Notes under the pieces: model-generated
Seen by the model: only the letters and a program-made list of their open reading frames with translations
Database searches by the model: none
What the model was told of the DNA's origin: nothing
Shown: positions 36,190 through 46,759 of the stretch, one piece after another
How the letters are laid out: each line of letters opens with the position of its first letter
Numbering within the stretch: position 1 is the first letter of the stretch
Program-made: the position numbers and the translations under genes
Assembly: GCA_023055425.1 (NCBI GenBank)
Contig: JALGPY010000009.1
Location: forward strand, 17,425,775 to 17,489,774
From: Linanthus parryae
Taxonomy: Eukaryota > Streptophyta > Magnoliopsida > Ericales > Polemoniaceae
Length of the DNA stretch: 64,000 bases
Direction of reading: 5' to 3'

Positions 36190-36601
36190 TTTGGGTTTAG
36201 GGTTTTGAGAAGGGAATGTGATTGAGAGAAATTGAGAGAGAGAGAGGAGAGTCGTAGAGAATTGAGAGAGAATGAAGAAGAATAAGCCATGACTTTCAGC
36301 TTAAGTAGGTTGAAAAGGATGAGTCATAAAAGGACTCTGCTAAATCAACATGCAAAAAGGATCTTGAAAAAATATTTTTGGATATTTTAGAAAATTCTCT
36401 GAGTAATTCAAATATTATACAGTTATCTAAAAAGATAAGATATAATATTTGATGATCCCTTTTAAAAAAGTAATAATAATACAGATGTTTCCAAGACCTG
36501 AGAACAATCTCAAGGCCTTGAGATTTTCTGCAGTTTGAGAAACTTCAAAGCTTTGAGCTATAATTTCAAGGCTTTGGAAAGTATAATCTCAAGGCTTTGA
36601 G

Positions 36602-36901
36602 ATTTCAAGCCAATGCATCCTTGTTTAACATCCCCAATTCAAGCCTTAGAGATGAAGACCTATCATTTGGCAAAGGTTTAGTGAAAATATACGCAATCTG
36701 CATACAGGTAGAAATAAAAGTTAACACACCACCTTGTTCTGCATGATCTCTAAAGAAGTGATGTCTCACATCTATATGCTTGGTTCTTGAGTGCTGGACT
36801 GGATTCTTAGATATTGAGATAGCACTTGTATTGTCACAATGAATAGGAACATTTCTGAAATTATAGCCAAGATATCTAAGTTGCTGAGCAATCCATAACA
36901 C
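36602..36901 (-). pseudogene. Copia-2 RNase H C-terminal part
   Basis: Continues the RT frame after a TAA at about 36902-36904 (usual residue Gln in ACCSQVLW, so probably CAA to TAA). Blocks: CDNTSAISISKNP, HSRTKHIDVRHHFFRDH, then IFTKPLP. It ends at 36602. The reading frame is otherwise intact. Confidence 0.85.
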
Positions 36902-38851
36902 TTATGAACAGCAAGCTCCAGCTGCAATGTATTCAGCTTTTGCAGTTGATAATGCTAGAGAATTTTTCTTTTTAGAATGCCAACTGATCAATGAAGATCC
37001 AAGAAACTGCCAACATCCAGAAGTACTTTTCCTGTCTACTTTATATCTTGCAAAATTTGCATCTGAATAGCCACTCAACATAAAATTAGATCTTCTTGGA
37101 TACCAAAGCCCCAAGTCTCTGGTTCCATTCAAATATCTAAAAATTCTTTTGACTGCAGTTAAATGACTTTCCTTAGGATCTGCTTGAAATCTAGCACGCA
37201 TAGAGACACTGAACATAATATCAGGTCTACTAGAAGTTAAGTACAAAAGTGATCCAATCATACCTCTGTATTCCTTTTGATTCACACTCTTACCATTTGA
37301 ATCCTTGTCTAAAGAGAGTGATGAACTCATAGGGGTTTTAAGCAATTTGGACTGTGACATATTGTACTTGTTCAATAAGTCCTTGGTATACTTTCCTTGA
37401 TGTACAAAAATTCCTTTCTTCATTTGTAAGATATGAAGTCCAAGAAAGAAATTCAGTTCACCCATTAAGCTCATCTCAAACTCCCTGCACATCAGACTAG
37501 AACACTCTTTTGAAAGAGCATCATTAGTAGCACCAAATAGAATATCATCTACATAGATCTGAACTACTAACAAATTACTTTGATGATTTTTAATGAAAAG
37601 ATTTTTATCAACTAGACCTCTTTTGAAATTATTGTCATGTAGAAATATTGAAAGTCTATCATACCAAGCCTTTGGAGCTTGTTGTAACCCATAAAGAGCT
37701 TTGTCTAGTTTATAAACATGATCAAGAAAGTTTTCATCTTCAAAATCAGGAGGTTGTGCTACAAAAACATCTTCTTGTAAATAGCCATTTGGAAAAGCAC
37801 ATTTGACATCTATTTGATAAAGCTTTATGTGATTGTGAGATGCAAATGCAAGAAGTATTCTAATAGATTCTAACCTGGAAACAGGAGCAAAAGTCTCCAT
37901 ATAATATATACCTTCTTCCTGATTATATCCTTGTTCCACCAGTCCGGCTTTATTCCTTACCACTTTGCCATTCTCATCAAGCTTGTTTCTGAATACCCAA
38001 CTGGTTCCAATAACTGGTTTCTCTTTATGTCTGGGAACCAGATTCCATACCTTGTTTCTTTCAAACTCATTCAGCTCACTCTGCATTGAAATGATCCAGT
38101 CTGCATCTTCTAGTGCTTCCTTGGTATTTTTAGGCTCAATCAAAGATACAAATGCACTAAAAGCACACAAGTTCTTCAACTGTCCTCTTGTCTGAGTTCC
38201 AGTTGATGGATCAGATATGATGTTATCAGCTGGATGATCTGCAAGGTACTTAAACTTCTTTCTTGGTATCCATGAATATTCTGCTTCAAGGCTTTGAGTT
38301 CTTGAAACAGTAGAGGAAGCATCATAGAAAGTTTCAGCTTCTGTCTCAAGGCTTTGAGATTTTGGTTCTGCAGGAGGTTCAAGGCATTGAGATTCTGCTG
38401 ATTGATTCTGCACATTAGTTTTGCTTTTGTCCTCTTTCACAGCATCATCATCTGACTCATGCTTGTTCAAATCTAAATATGCAAAACTTTCACTCAGAGA
38501 ATCCTTAGCACTTTCATCAAAATTCACATGAATACTCTCTTCCACAATCTTGGTTTTTCTATTGTAAACTCTGTAAGCTTTGCTAGTTTGAGAATATCCA
38601 AGAAATACACCTTCATCACTTCTAGCATCAAACTTACCAAGATTGTCTCTACCATTATTATGCACAAAACAGATGCAACCAAAAGGTTTAAAATAAGAAA
38701 CAGTAGGCTTCCTACCTTTAAATAGTTCATAAGGGGTATTTTTGAAAATAGGTCTAATCAAGCATCTATTTAGCACATAATTGGCAGTATTAACAACTTC
38801 TGCCCACAAGAACTTTGGCAAATTACTTTCAAGAAGCATGGTTCTAGACAT
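36902..38851 (-). CDS. Copia-2 pol: integrase C-terminus, reverse transcriptase, RNase H start (649 codons)
   Basis: The longest intact pol frame in the window. Residues 1-60 are the end of the integrase core (LWAEVVNTANYVLNRC). Residues about 60-105 hold GCICFVHN and GVFLGYS. A variable acidic linker of about 180 aa carries three QSLE-type repeats produced by the short palindrome family. The RT domain begins near VIGTSWVFRNKLDENG, with LYGLQQAPKAWY and the catalytic IYVDDILFGAT. RNase H starts at SGYSDANFA and ends at AGACCS before the stop. Catalytic Asp residues of RT are present. As a piece of a polyprotein it cannot act alone. Confidence 0.9.
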   Translation of the reverse strand: MSRTMLLESNLPKFLWAEVVNTANYVLNRCLIRPIFKNTPYELFKGRKPTVSYFKPFGCICFVHNNGRDNLGKFDARSDEGVFLGYSQTSKAYRVYNRKTKIVEESIHVNFDESAKDSLSESFAYLDLNKHESDDDAVKEDKSKTNVQNQSAESQCLEPPAEPKSQSLETEAETFYDASSTVSRTQSLEAEYSWIPRKKFKYLADHPADNIISDPSTGTQTRGQLKNLCAFSAFVSLIEPKNTKEALEDADWIISMQSELNEFERNKVWNLVPRHKEKPVIGTSWVFRNKLDENGKVVRNKAGLVEQGYNQEEGIYYMETFAPVSRLESIRILLAFASHNHIKLYQIDVKCAFPNGYLQEDVFVAQPPDFEDENFLDHVYKLDKALYGLQQAPKAWYDRLSIFLHDNNFKRGLVDKNLFIKNHQSNLLVVQIYVDDILFGATNDALSKECSSLMCREFEMSLMGELNFFLGLHILQMKKGIFVHQGKYTKDLLNKYNMSQSKLLKTPMSSSLSLDKDSNGKSVNQKEYRGMIGSLLYLTSSRPDIMFSVSMRARFQADPKESHLTAVKRIFRYLNGTRDLGLWYPRRSNFMLSGYSDANFARYKVDRKSTSGCWQFLGSSLISWHSKKKNSLALSTAKAEYIAAGACCS

Positions 38852-39510
38852 ATCCTCAAGTGTCCTATTTTTTCTTTCAACTACTCAATTTTGCTGTGGA
38901 GTTTTAGGTGCAGATAAGTTGTGTGATATGCCATGCTTTGCATAAAACAAATCAAAGTCAAGTTGATCAAACTCCCTACCATGATCACTTCTAATGGATG
39001 CATTAGGTAAATTTTTCAAGGTCTGAAGCTCTTTGCACAATCTAGAAAATTCAGATAAATCTTCAGTTTTGTTTCTAATAAACATCACCAAGTAAATATA
39101 GAATAATCATCTATTATAACAAGCATATACCTCTTACCTTTTGGGGTCTGAACTCTCATAGGACCACACAAGTCCATATGCAACAGTTCTAATGGTCTAG
39201 AAGTACTTACAAAGTTCTTTGGCTTGAATGAGCTTCTGGTTTGCTTACCTTGTACACACATGCCTCTCAAACCTCATCATCTGAAAATTTCTGTGGTGGT
39301 AAACCTCTTACCAAATCCTTTGATATGAGTTTATTCAAGGTGTGTATACTAATATGCCCAAGCTTTCTGTGCCAAAGTTTTGAATCTTCCTTCAAGGCCT
39401 TGAGGCATTTTAGCTTGTCACCTGCAACACTGTTAGTACTCATGGCATATAGATTATATGATCTAGGAGCAGTGAGTATGTAATCACCAGATTTCTCATC
39501 TTGCACCACA
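38852..39510 (-). pseudogene. Copia-2 integrase, N-terminal and core
   Basis: WHRKLGHISIHTLNKL then the CVQGK finger half. The core has HMDLCGPM with the first Asp, then IRSDHGREF with the second, then the PQQN and Glu context near 38880. Frame changes near 39260 and 39090 and a stop near 38885 break it into three pieces. The palindrome at 39392 falls in the linker just before WHRKLGH, encoding CLKALKE. Confidence 0.85.
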
Positions 39511-39800
39511 CATTTCTCCTTGTCAAATATAGCTTTATAACCTTTATCACATAACTGAGAGATGCTAAGCAGATTGTACTTAAGTCCATCTACCAGATAA
39601 ACATCAGAGATAGACTTAGTAGAACAATTACCAATACTACCTATACCAATGATATTGCATTTTGCTTTGTCACCAAGTGTGATTGTTCATACAGATTTTT
39701 CTGTAAGCTCAGTAAATAGAGACTTCTTTCCACTCATATGTCTGGAACATCCACTGTCTAATATCCATTTCTGATCTTTCAAGGCCTTGGTGACATCCTG
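39485..39800 (-). pseudogene. Copia-2 aspartic protease
   Basis: WILDSGCSRHMSG near 39725-39765 is the copia protease active site. The tail GLKYNLLSISQL is also clear. One stop near 39690. The preceding residues TKALKDQ contain a palindrome-derived KALK that is absent in Copia-1 (TKSKDQ). Confidence 0.8.
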
Positions 39801-39810
39801 CAAAAATAAA

Positions 39811-41682
39811 TCATTGCCTTAACAGGCTGATAGACCAAGTGCAGAACTTTGAGTCATACTCAGAATCAGCCATGTTTGGTGGTCTAATTCCTTTTGGAAC
39901 CCAAATCTGCCTAACCTGTCCCTTAAGCTGATAAGGATAAGTATTTCTCATAATGTGAGGTTCTGATCTTCTGAAGGGACAAGTTAATCTGACATGACCA
40001 ATTTTTCCACAGTAATGACATTTTGGAGAATGTCTGCTACCAGATTTGACAAAAGTAGTTTGGCTTTTCTTTGGAAAATTTGGATTATAGCCAATCCCAC
40101 TTTTATGCATTGATTTCAGACTTCCTCCAAGAATGAGATTTAGAATATGTTCTGAGCCTGTAAAACTATCTAGGACCTTCTTAGACTCTTGAAGTTTCTG
40201 AGCAAAGAGCATATTTGTTGTTCTAAATCCTCTGAATGAGTCTCTAGATGAGCATATCTTTCAGTCAAAAGAGTGTTTTGATCAACAACCTCTTTTATCT
40301 GTGCCTTCAAGGCTTTGAACCAACTGTCCAAGGCCTTGAAGTCCTTTTCAAGCTTTGTCTTAGAAACTTCAACAGTTTTGTTTGTAAAAACTAGGTCCAG
40401 GTTTTCTTTTACCTGCTCATGAATCTTATTCTTTAAAGCAGAAATATCATTTCTAAAACTTTCCTCATTTAAAAACATACTCTTGAGAATTTCAGGAAGT
40501 ACATCAGAAGGACCAGCAAGAAGATTTTTTACCATATCTTCAATATGTCTGTCTGATGCTTTTTCTTCATCATGCTTGGCCATGAAGAACAAGTTTGCTT
40601 GATCTTATTCTGTGTCTGAGTCACTTGATGAATCAGAATCACTCCAGGAAGCCATCATGGCTTTCTTCCTTCTGTTGTCACTATCTTTCTTCTGAAAGTT
40701 CCTGTTCTTCTTCTTTTGTGGACAGTCCCCTACTAAATGATCTGCATCACCACACTCACAAAAATTCATTACTTTAGTTTTATGTGACTGTGATGAAGAT
40801 TTAACTTTATATTCCTTGCTGCCAGAAGGTCTTGATCTCTCTCTGTTGTAGTCCCTGTTGACAGAGTTTCTTTTCTTCTTGAGAATCCTGACCAAGGCCT
40901 TGGAGATCAATGCTAAAACCTCATCATCATCATGCTCATATTCAGTCTCAAGGCTTTGAGACTTTTCACTGTCTTTGGCCTTAAGTGCTAAGTTCTTGAT
41001 GTATTCACTCAAATCACCTTCCACATCCTTCATAGACATTTCATGAGTGAGCAGCGTTCCTTGTAGATCATCTAGCTGAAGAAGACTTAAATCCTGAGCT
41101 TCCTCAATGGCTGTTGTCTTTGGCTCCCACTTGGCTTTTGGCAAGCTTCTCTGAATTTTCTGACCTTCTCCTCATTTGAGAACTTCTTTCCCAATGACTT
41201 CAGATTATTCACCACATCAGTGAATCTTTTGAACATGTCCTTGATGGTCTCATCTGAGTTCATCTTGAACAAATCATATTGCCTCAGAAGTATGTTGATT
41301 TGGGTCTGCTTAACCTGGCTAGTTCCTTCATATGTCACAACCAGTTTATCCCATACTTTTTTGGCACTCTTGCAATTTGAAACTCTGTTGAACTCATCTG
41401 CATTAAGAGCACAGTATAATAGATTCATAGCCTTGTAATTTTTTGATACCTTTTCCAGTTTAGTCACTGAAAATTTTCCTCATATTTGATACATCTGACT
41501 CCATCAATTGTAGTATAGTACTCATGAGGACCAATATGAACTATTGACCACAGTTCCATTTCTTGATCTATGATGAACATCTTCATCAATGCCTTCCAGT
41601 GCATGAAGTTATCACCACAGAACAATGGAGGTCTGTTGGCTGCCCTTCCTTGTGAGAATCTACCATCTCCTACATTACTCAT
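39811..41682 (-). pseudogene. Copia-2 Gag
   Basis: Starts at MSNVGDG (41682). UBN2-type region (NYKAMNLLYCALNADEFNRV). First zinc knuckle with Phe at the first Cys position (FCECGDADHLVGDC), then a Ser/Asp-rich acidic stretch SDSDSSSDSD. Then a coiled-coil region with two FKAL or FKALK units made by the palindrome family. The second knuckle, CHYCGKIGHVRLTC, is intact. Frameshifts near 41465, 41120, 40600 and 40190. Gag forms the virus-like particle and binds RNA. Confidence 0.85.
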
Positions 41683-41724
41683 AGTCACAAGATTGTTAGA
41701 TCTATATCAGTGACACAAGCTCTG

Positions 41725-44700
41725 TGCAACAGCCTGCGAATTCCCAAGCCTTCCGTTCCGGACCGGAAAGCCCGGGAGGGCGCTGCTAAAAGTAACGGTG
41801 TGAATCAAAAGCATAACATTCCAAAAGTATTTATTTATTACACAACATTAAACGTCGTGAAAGTCTCTAATTATTACATAAGTAGTTAAAAAGCTATACA
41901 TCATCCTGACTTGCTAACTAAACACAACACGTGAGTCCCGTACCCAGCTTCGCCATAGCTTTCTGCATCTAAGCCTGCGGTGGGAAGGAAACAGGAACCA
42001 CAGTTTCTAAAGTCAGTACGAAATACTGAGTAAGTAACACCCAAACACGTAAAACAGATGATGAAGCTTAAATTCATTGTTTGCAATAATAAAACAGGAG
42101 GAATAAAACTTGTAAAGAAAGAATCCAATAAGTAGAGTAGGAACACTAAAAAAAATTCTTCTTATCTTAATATCTTTTCCAAACGGGGATTATATTCCTC
42201 AATCTCTTCTTCTTTCCTTTCAAAACTCAAACCAGAACTGTATTATTAGCTTTGTTGACACGGGGAAGGAACTACTAATCGATCACTAGCAACCATGACT
42301 TTAACTGCCGGCAGCCCCCTAATACTTCTTGCGGCCAGAGAGGTGAGTACATGGAGCGATAATAACCACGGGCCGAGTCAAGCTCGACGATACTAAAATA
42401 ATAACCACGGGCAGAGACAAGCTCGACAATAATAATAACCACGGGCCGAGACAAGCTCGACAATAATAACCACCGGCCGAGACAAGCTCGACAATAATAA
42501 TAAAATAACCACGGGCCGCGTGACAGAAGTCAACACGACAATAATAAAGCTTCTCCCGCACAACTCTTTCCACTTTACGTTATTACGCATTATTAACTTT
42601 TCGCGTGACAATATCAAATTTAATCAACATCTTTGAAAATACAAGAAAATCAAAACCAGGTAAACCAACAGCAAAATCATTTTGAGACCATCATAAAAAA
42701 AAATCATATGACGACACAAAAAGAGCTAGGCGCGCAAGGCTTGGCATGTTCACTTACCTTAATATTCAGCAAATAGCACATAAACTCCCGTTAGAAGAAC
42801 ACGTAGCCTTCGTCTATGAACTCGTCACCTACACATAGTATTCTCTCGTTTGGTCGCAAATTATGCAAGTATGCAAATAAGAATTGCCATAAGCGTAACA
42901 AGTCCTATTAGGAATTACTTAAGTTTCCCAAACAACAGTTACTAATTTTCCAAACATTATACAAAAGCCTAACTTCAAATTAACTTTTATATTCAATTCA
43001 AATTTTATTCTTAAATAGCCATGAATATTTTTAAATAGCCTAGTTATAAAATGACCACTTGTTGGAGAATTTGTAAAATGTCTTGGAAATAAAACGCTTT
43101 CTATTAAATAGGAAAATGCTAATTTAAATTCTAAATTTGTTTAATTAGATAGGCAACCCATTTTAAACAATTATTTATTTTAAAGAAATAACTACGAAAT
43201 ATCCTTAACTCGTAAATTTTCAAGAAGGCAAGTTTTATTCAACTAGCAATATTTTTGCCCATATTTATTAAATGTTAAATTGTACTTTAATTTCAATTAA
43301 AAAGATGGTTAGTAATTGTAGGAAACAATTTATATTAAAAAAAAATTCATATTTTTATCTTTATTTTACTATTTCAGATTTGTTAATTAATAAGAAAGCC
43401 CCCTAAGACTTCATAAAACACAACCAACACCCCAGCCCACACTATAACCACTTTGTATAAAAGACACTTTAACCCCCTAAACATGAACCACCAAATTAGA
43501 TCGATCCAAACTAAAATCAAGCAAGCAAGACATGATTTTGTCTACATAAATCAACTCACGGCAAAGAGTAGTGCATACCGGAACCAAGAATCGCTCGAAA
43601 CGGTCGAGTTATGAGTCGGGTCGAAGAGCACTGCGTCGTCGCCGGAGATGAACTTTGAGGCCGGATTTAATGGCTTCCTCCGCCACTTCTGAGCCTTCTA
43701 ATGACTTAGTCGGGGTCCAAGGAGCCCACTGGAAGAGGTTTGAAGTCGTGGGTGGAACTCGTTGTGTCTAACTGAGTTTCCGCCGGAATTGTCGCTGAAT
43801 TTAATGGTGGACGGCGGCGATGAACTTCGGTGCTCTGTCACTGGTGTTAGTTCTCAGCTTTTGCCTCTGTTTTGTAACAGAGAGGAGGGTGTGATCGAGC
43901 AGATAAGTGGAGAGGTGCAGAGCGTCGGGTTTTCTCTCGGGTTTTCCCGTCGGAGCTACGGCGGTGGTGGTGGCCGCTGCACCAGTCTGGTGCTTCTTCT
44001 TCTGGTTTATATGGTGAACAGAGAATGAGAGAGAAGGCAGAACAAAGGGTGTGAGTGATGAAGGTGGTGGTTGATGCTCTGCCGAGAGAGAAGCTCGGTG
44101 GTGGTGGTGATGATGTTGACGACGGTGGTTGTGGTGATGGAGGGTGGCTGGTATTGCCCCCTGTTTTTATTTCTGCTGGGTTCTCAAAAAAGAGGGGGTG
44201 GGAGAGAAAGAGAGAGAGAGAGAGAGATGAGAGAGAGATGGTGGTGGTTTACTTCAACAATGGTGGTGCCGAAGGTGATGGTGGTGATGGTGGTGACGAG
44301 GGAGGTGGTGGTCCTGATGGCTGGCTGTTGTGGGGCTGATGGGTGAGGAGGTGGGTTTTTATAGAGAGGGTGTGGCGGTGATGGGGGAGGCGGTGCCTTT
44401 GCCGTGAAGGCAAAAGAATTGGAGGCTGTGATGGTTGAGAAATTTCCCGAATGAAAATGCTTGTAGGAGAAGATGAAATGAAGAGGAGTTGTACTATGTG
44501 GTTGGGCACCCCAATTACTTGAGTGATTGGGTGTGACAAGCCTATCAACTGTCGCGGTGGTCGGACACGGGCTAAAATTTTTACGAAACGTTTTCGTATT
44601 AACTCTACAATACTATGCTAATATTCTTCTAAAATTTTATGCAAACAAAACTCAATAACATACCCAAATATTATTTTGAAAATAAAATTATAATTAGGCT

Positions 44701-44745
44701 TCTATAATTACTGTTTTACCCTTGTTAATTAAACGGGGTATTACA
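41725..44745 (-). repeat. TR-GAG element 3' LTR
   Basis: 3.0 kb, highly similar to 46760-49670. A TATA-like CTATAAAAA on minus lies at about 44357-44366. A GGT/GAG-rich low-complexity zone is at 44087-44320. Differences from the other LTR are mostly length changes in simple or tandem repeats. Confidence 0.92.
42361..42540. repeat. tandem repeat in TR-GAG 3' LTR
   Basis: Five units of about 30-36 bp on the theme AACCACGGGCCGAGACAAGC plus TCGACAATAATAAT. The other LTR has four units at 47395-47545. Confidence 0.85.
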
Positions 44746-44760
44746 TCCTTCCCCCCTTAG
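44746..44760 (-). other. TR-GAG polypurine tract
   Basis: CTAAGGGGGGAAGGA on minus directly before the LTR start TGTAATACC. Confidence 0.85.
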
Positions 44761-45418
44761 ACAGAGCTTCGTCCTCGAAGCTAATATCACACAACTAATC
44801 AAGATGCTCGGACAATTTATCACGCAATTATCTATTAGAATAAAGATCACACAGACGTCATGTAATTTCACAAATCATAGCATATAACCAAGTTCCGAAA
44901 TGCACATAATATCTAGTAAAGTCGTTGTCACACCTGTCTACTTAAGTGGTCACAGTCTCATTCGGTTACTAAGTCTCATGGGTACTAAGATCGTAACACA
45001 ACTTATCAAAAGGTTGACGTCCCTAGATCTTAACTCAATCTTCGAAAACTACGAGCCCTTAGTACTTGATCAAGTAGGTTGTCAACCCGAAGTTGGCTGC
45101 TCATAGTTATGAAAATCACCCTTGCCAACTCCGTACTCAGCTTCTGCCTCAGTCTTTGTCAGCACCGCAATTCTTCCTACGTTAGCGTTCAGCGCTCCTG
45201 CTCCTCCTGCTCCATTGTTGCTGTTTCTCCCGTTTCCCGCATTATTGTTTCCAATCCTGGGTTGAGATGCGTTCTGACCCGCATTGCCTGGGTTGTAGTT
45301 CTGCTATCTTCCATAACCATTTCCTCTTTTGTTGCGGTTGTTCCGGTTCCCATTTTGCTGGTTCCCAAACAGCTGGTAGTTGTTTTGTTGTGGCCTTCCA
45401 AAGTTGCCTCCTTGATTC
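44761..45418 (-). other. TR-GAG internal sequence after Gag
   Basis: No protease or RT motif was seen in any frame. It includes GCTTCGTCCTCGAAGC, a short inverted repeat next to the polypurine tract. The Gly/Asn/Gln-rich Gag tail reads out of frame here. Confidence 0.6.
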
Positions 45419-46280
45419 ATTTGTGGTTCCCGGCTGGTTGTGACCGGCACTCGTAAGCTCGATGTCCCCTCTTACCACAGTTGTGGCAGGTGACTGGGTT
45501 CCCCATGCAGTCAACTCCAGGATGGTTCTGCTGACACCTGTTTCAAATATAACGGCGAGGTTGCTGTCCTCCTGAATTCTGCTGATTACCTCGGTATAGC
45601 CCCTGGCTACCCTGATTCCCTTTTGCAAAGTTGTTACCTCCTCTTGTCTCTTCTATCTTACGTTGCTTGTTTTTCTCTTCTTGAACGACACGAACTCGCC
45701 AGATATCCGCAACTCTGTCATAGGCTTCGTGAAGAGTAGGGTAGGTTCTGCTCAACAGGGACTCCTCTAGCCTTTCGTGCAATCCAGAGATGAATTTGGA
45801 AACCTTGGACTCTTCTTCAGGAACCATGTTGCCCACAAACCTCATCAATTCCGTAAATTTCCGAAAATACTCCGTCACTGAGTCGCTTCCCTGCTGCAGG
45901 TTCTGGAATTCCTGTTCTTTGCTCCTCTTCACATGGTGAGGGTAGAAGCGATCTCTAAGCGCAGTTTGAAGTGCTTCCCAGTTGAATTTGGGGTCGGCTA
46001 GCAAAGTTTCTCGTGCATTCCTCCCCCAGAGATGCGCTTCGCTTTTTAAGTAAAAGACAGCACAGTTGACTTTCCGGTCATCAGGACAATCTACCGTCTC
46101 AAGAATTTTGTCCATTTCTATAATCCAATCCTCTAATGCCACAAGATCCTCTTTCCCTGTAAACTCCCTTGGCTTCATGTCTGCCACTTGCTTGGCCCAG
46201 TTAGTTCCTGTCTGACCTCCATTACTCATCATCTGAGTCATTTGCACGAAGAACTGCTCCATGGTGATGTTCTCAGCCAT
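45419..46280 (-). pseudogene. Gag of the TR-GAG element (Retrotrans_gag plus CCHC knuckle)
   Basis: ATG at 46280. Residues about 35-175 are Retrotrans_gag: PREFTGKEDLVALEDWI, then VNCAVFYLKSEAHLWG, then RFYPHH, then VSKFISGL. A Gln/Asn/Gly-rich stretch follows. An in-frame TGA at 45543-45545 interrupts; after it the same frame has TCHNCGKRGHRAYEC, a perfect CCHC zinc knuckle, and a further TGA near 45418. Gag packages RNA into particles. A single nonsense separates the capsid and zinc-knuckle parts. Pol functions would have to come from another element. Confidence 0.85.
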
Positions 46281-46744
46281 CTGTTCCTGTCAAACATCCC
46301 TAAAGTGACATCGTAACGGTCTATCAGTCTCACCCTACGGTACCCTGGGTTATGGTCCGGAAATCTCAACAACTTTCTCATAATTTCATAATTAGCAATA
46401 CCTCTAACACATAGCACGCATCACATAGAAATTTCACAATAGAACACATATAATTTGTGTCAACAAATAAGATAATATAACTCTTCTCTGCACAATAAGC
46501 AGGAATCAAACTCCATCTCCATACTTATTCTCGTCATAAAAGTAACAACTATCCATAATCACGGAAATGAGTCTCAAATCAAATCAGATCACATAAAACA
46601 CAACAGTCTAAAACGGGATGAGGGTGGGCGGAAATAGTCAAAACTTATACTTAGGCTACCCATAACCCCAACGGCTTTTCCAATTTTAATTATCTTGCCC
46701 TATATTCATTTTAAGTTACCCTACAGGTTTTAAACAGGAACAAA

Positions 46745-46757
46745 CGCTCTGATACCA
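46745..46757 (-). other. TR-GAG primer-binding site (tRNA-iMet)
   Basis: TGGTATCAGAGCG on minus, two bases after the 5' LTR. A full match to the usual initiator tRNA complement. Confidence 0.9.
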
Positions 46758-46759
46758 CC

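Noticed and set aside
42275..42617. Repetitive ORFs (SLSRPVVIII-like) on the minus strand
   Set aside because: Produced by the 30-36 bp LTR tandem repeat; not conserved as protein.
44055..44346. Gly/Asp- or Val-rich ORFs in the LTR, repeated at 49058-49306
   Set aside because: Encoded by GGT/GAG simple repeats. The two LTR copies differ by indels that do not preserve frame.
45242..45628. Separate protein-coding ORF overlapping the gag end
   Set aside because: The zinc-knuckle frame is in phase with gag after a single TGA; this ORF is a shadow in another frame.
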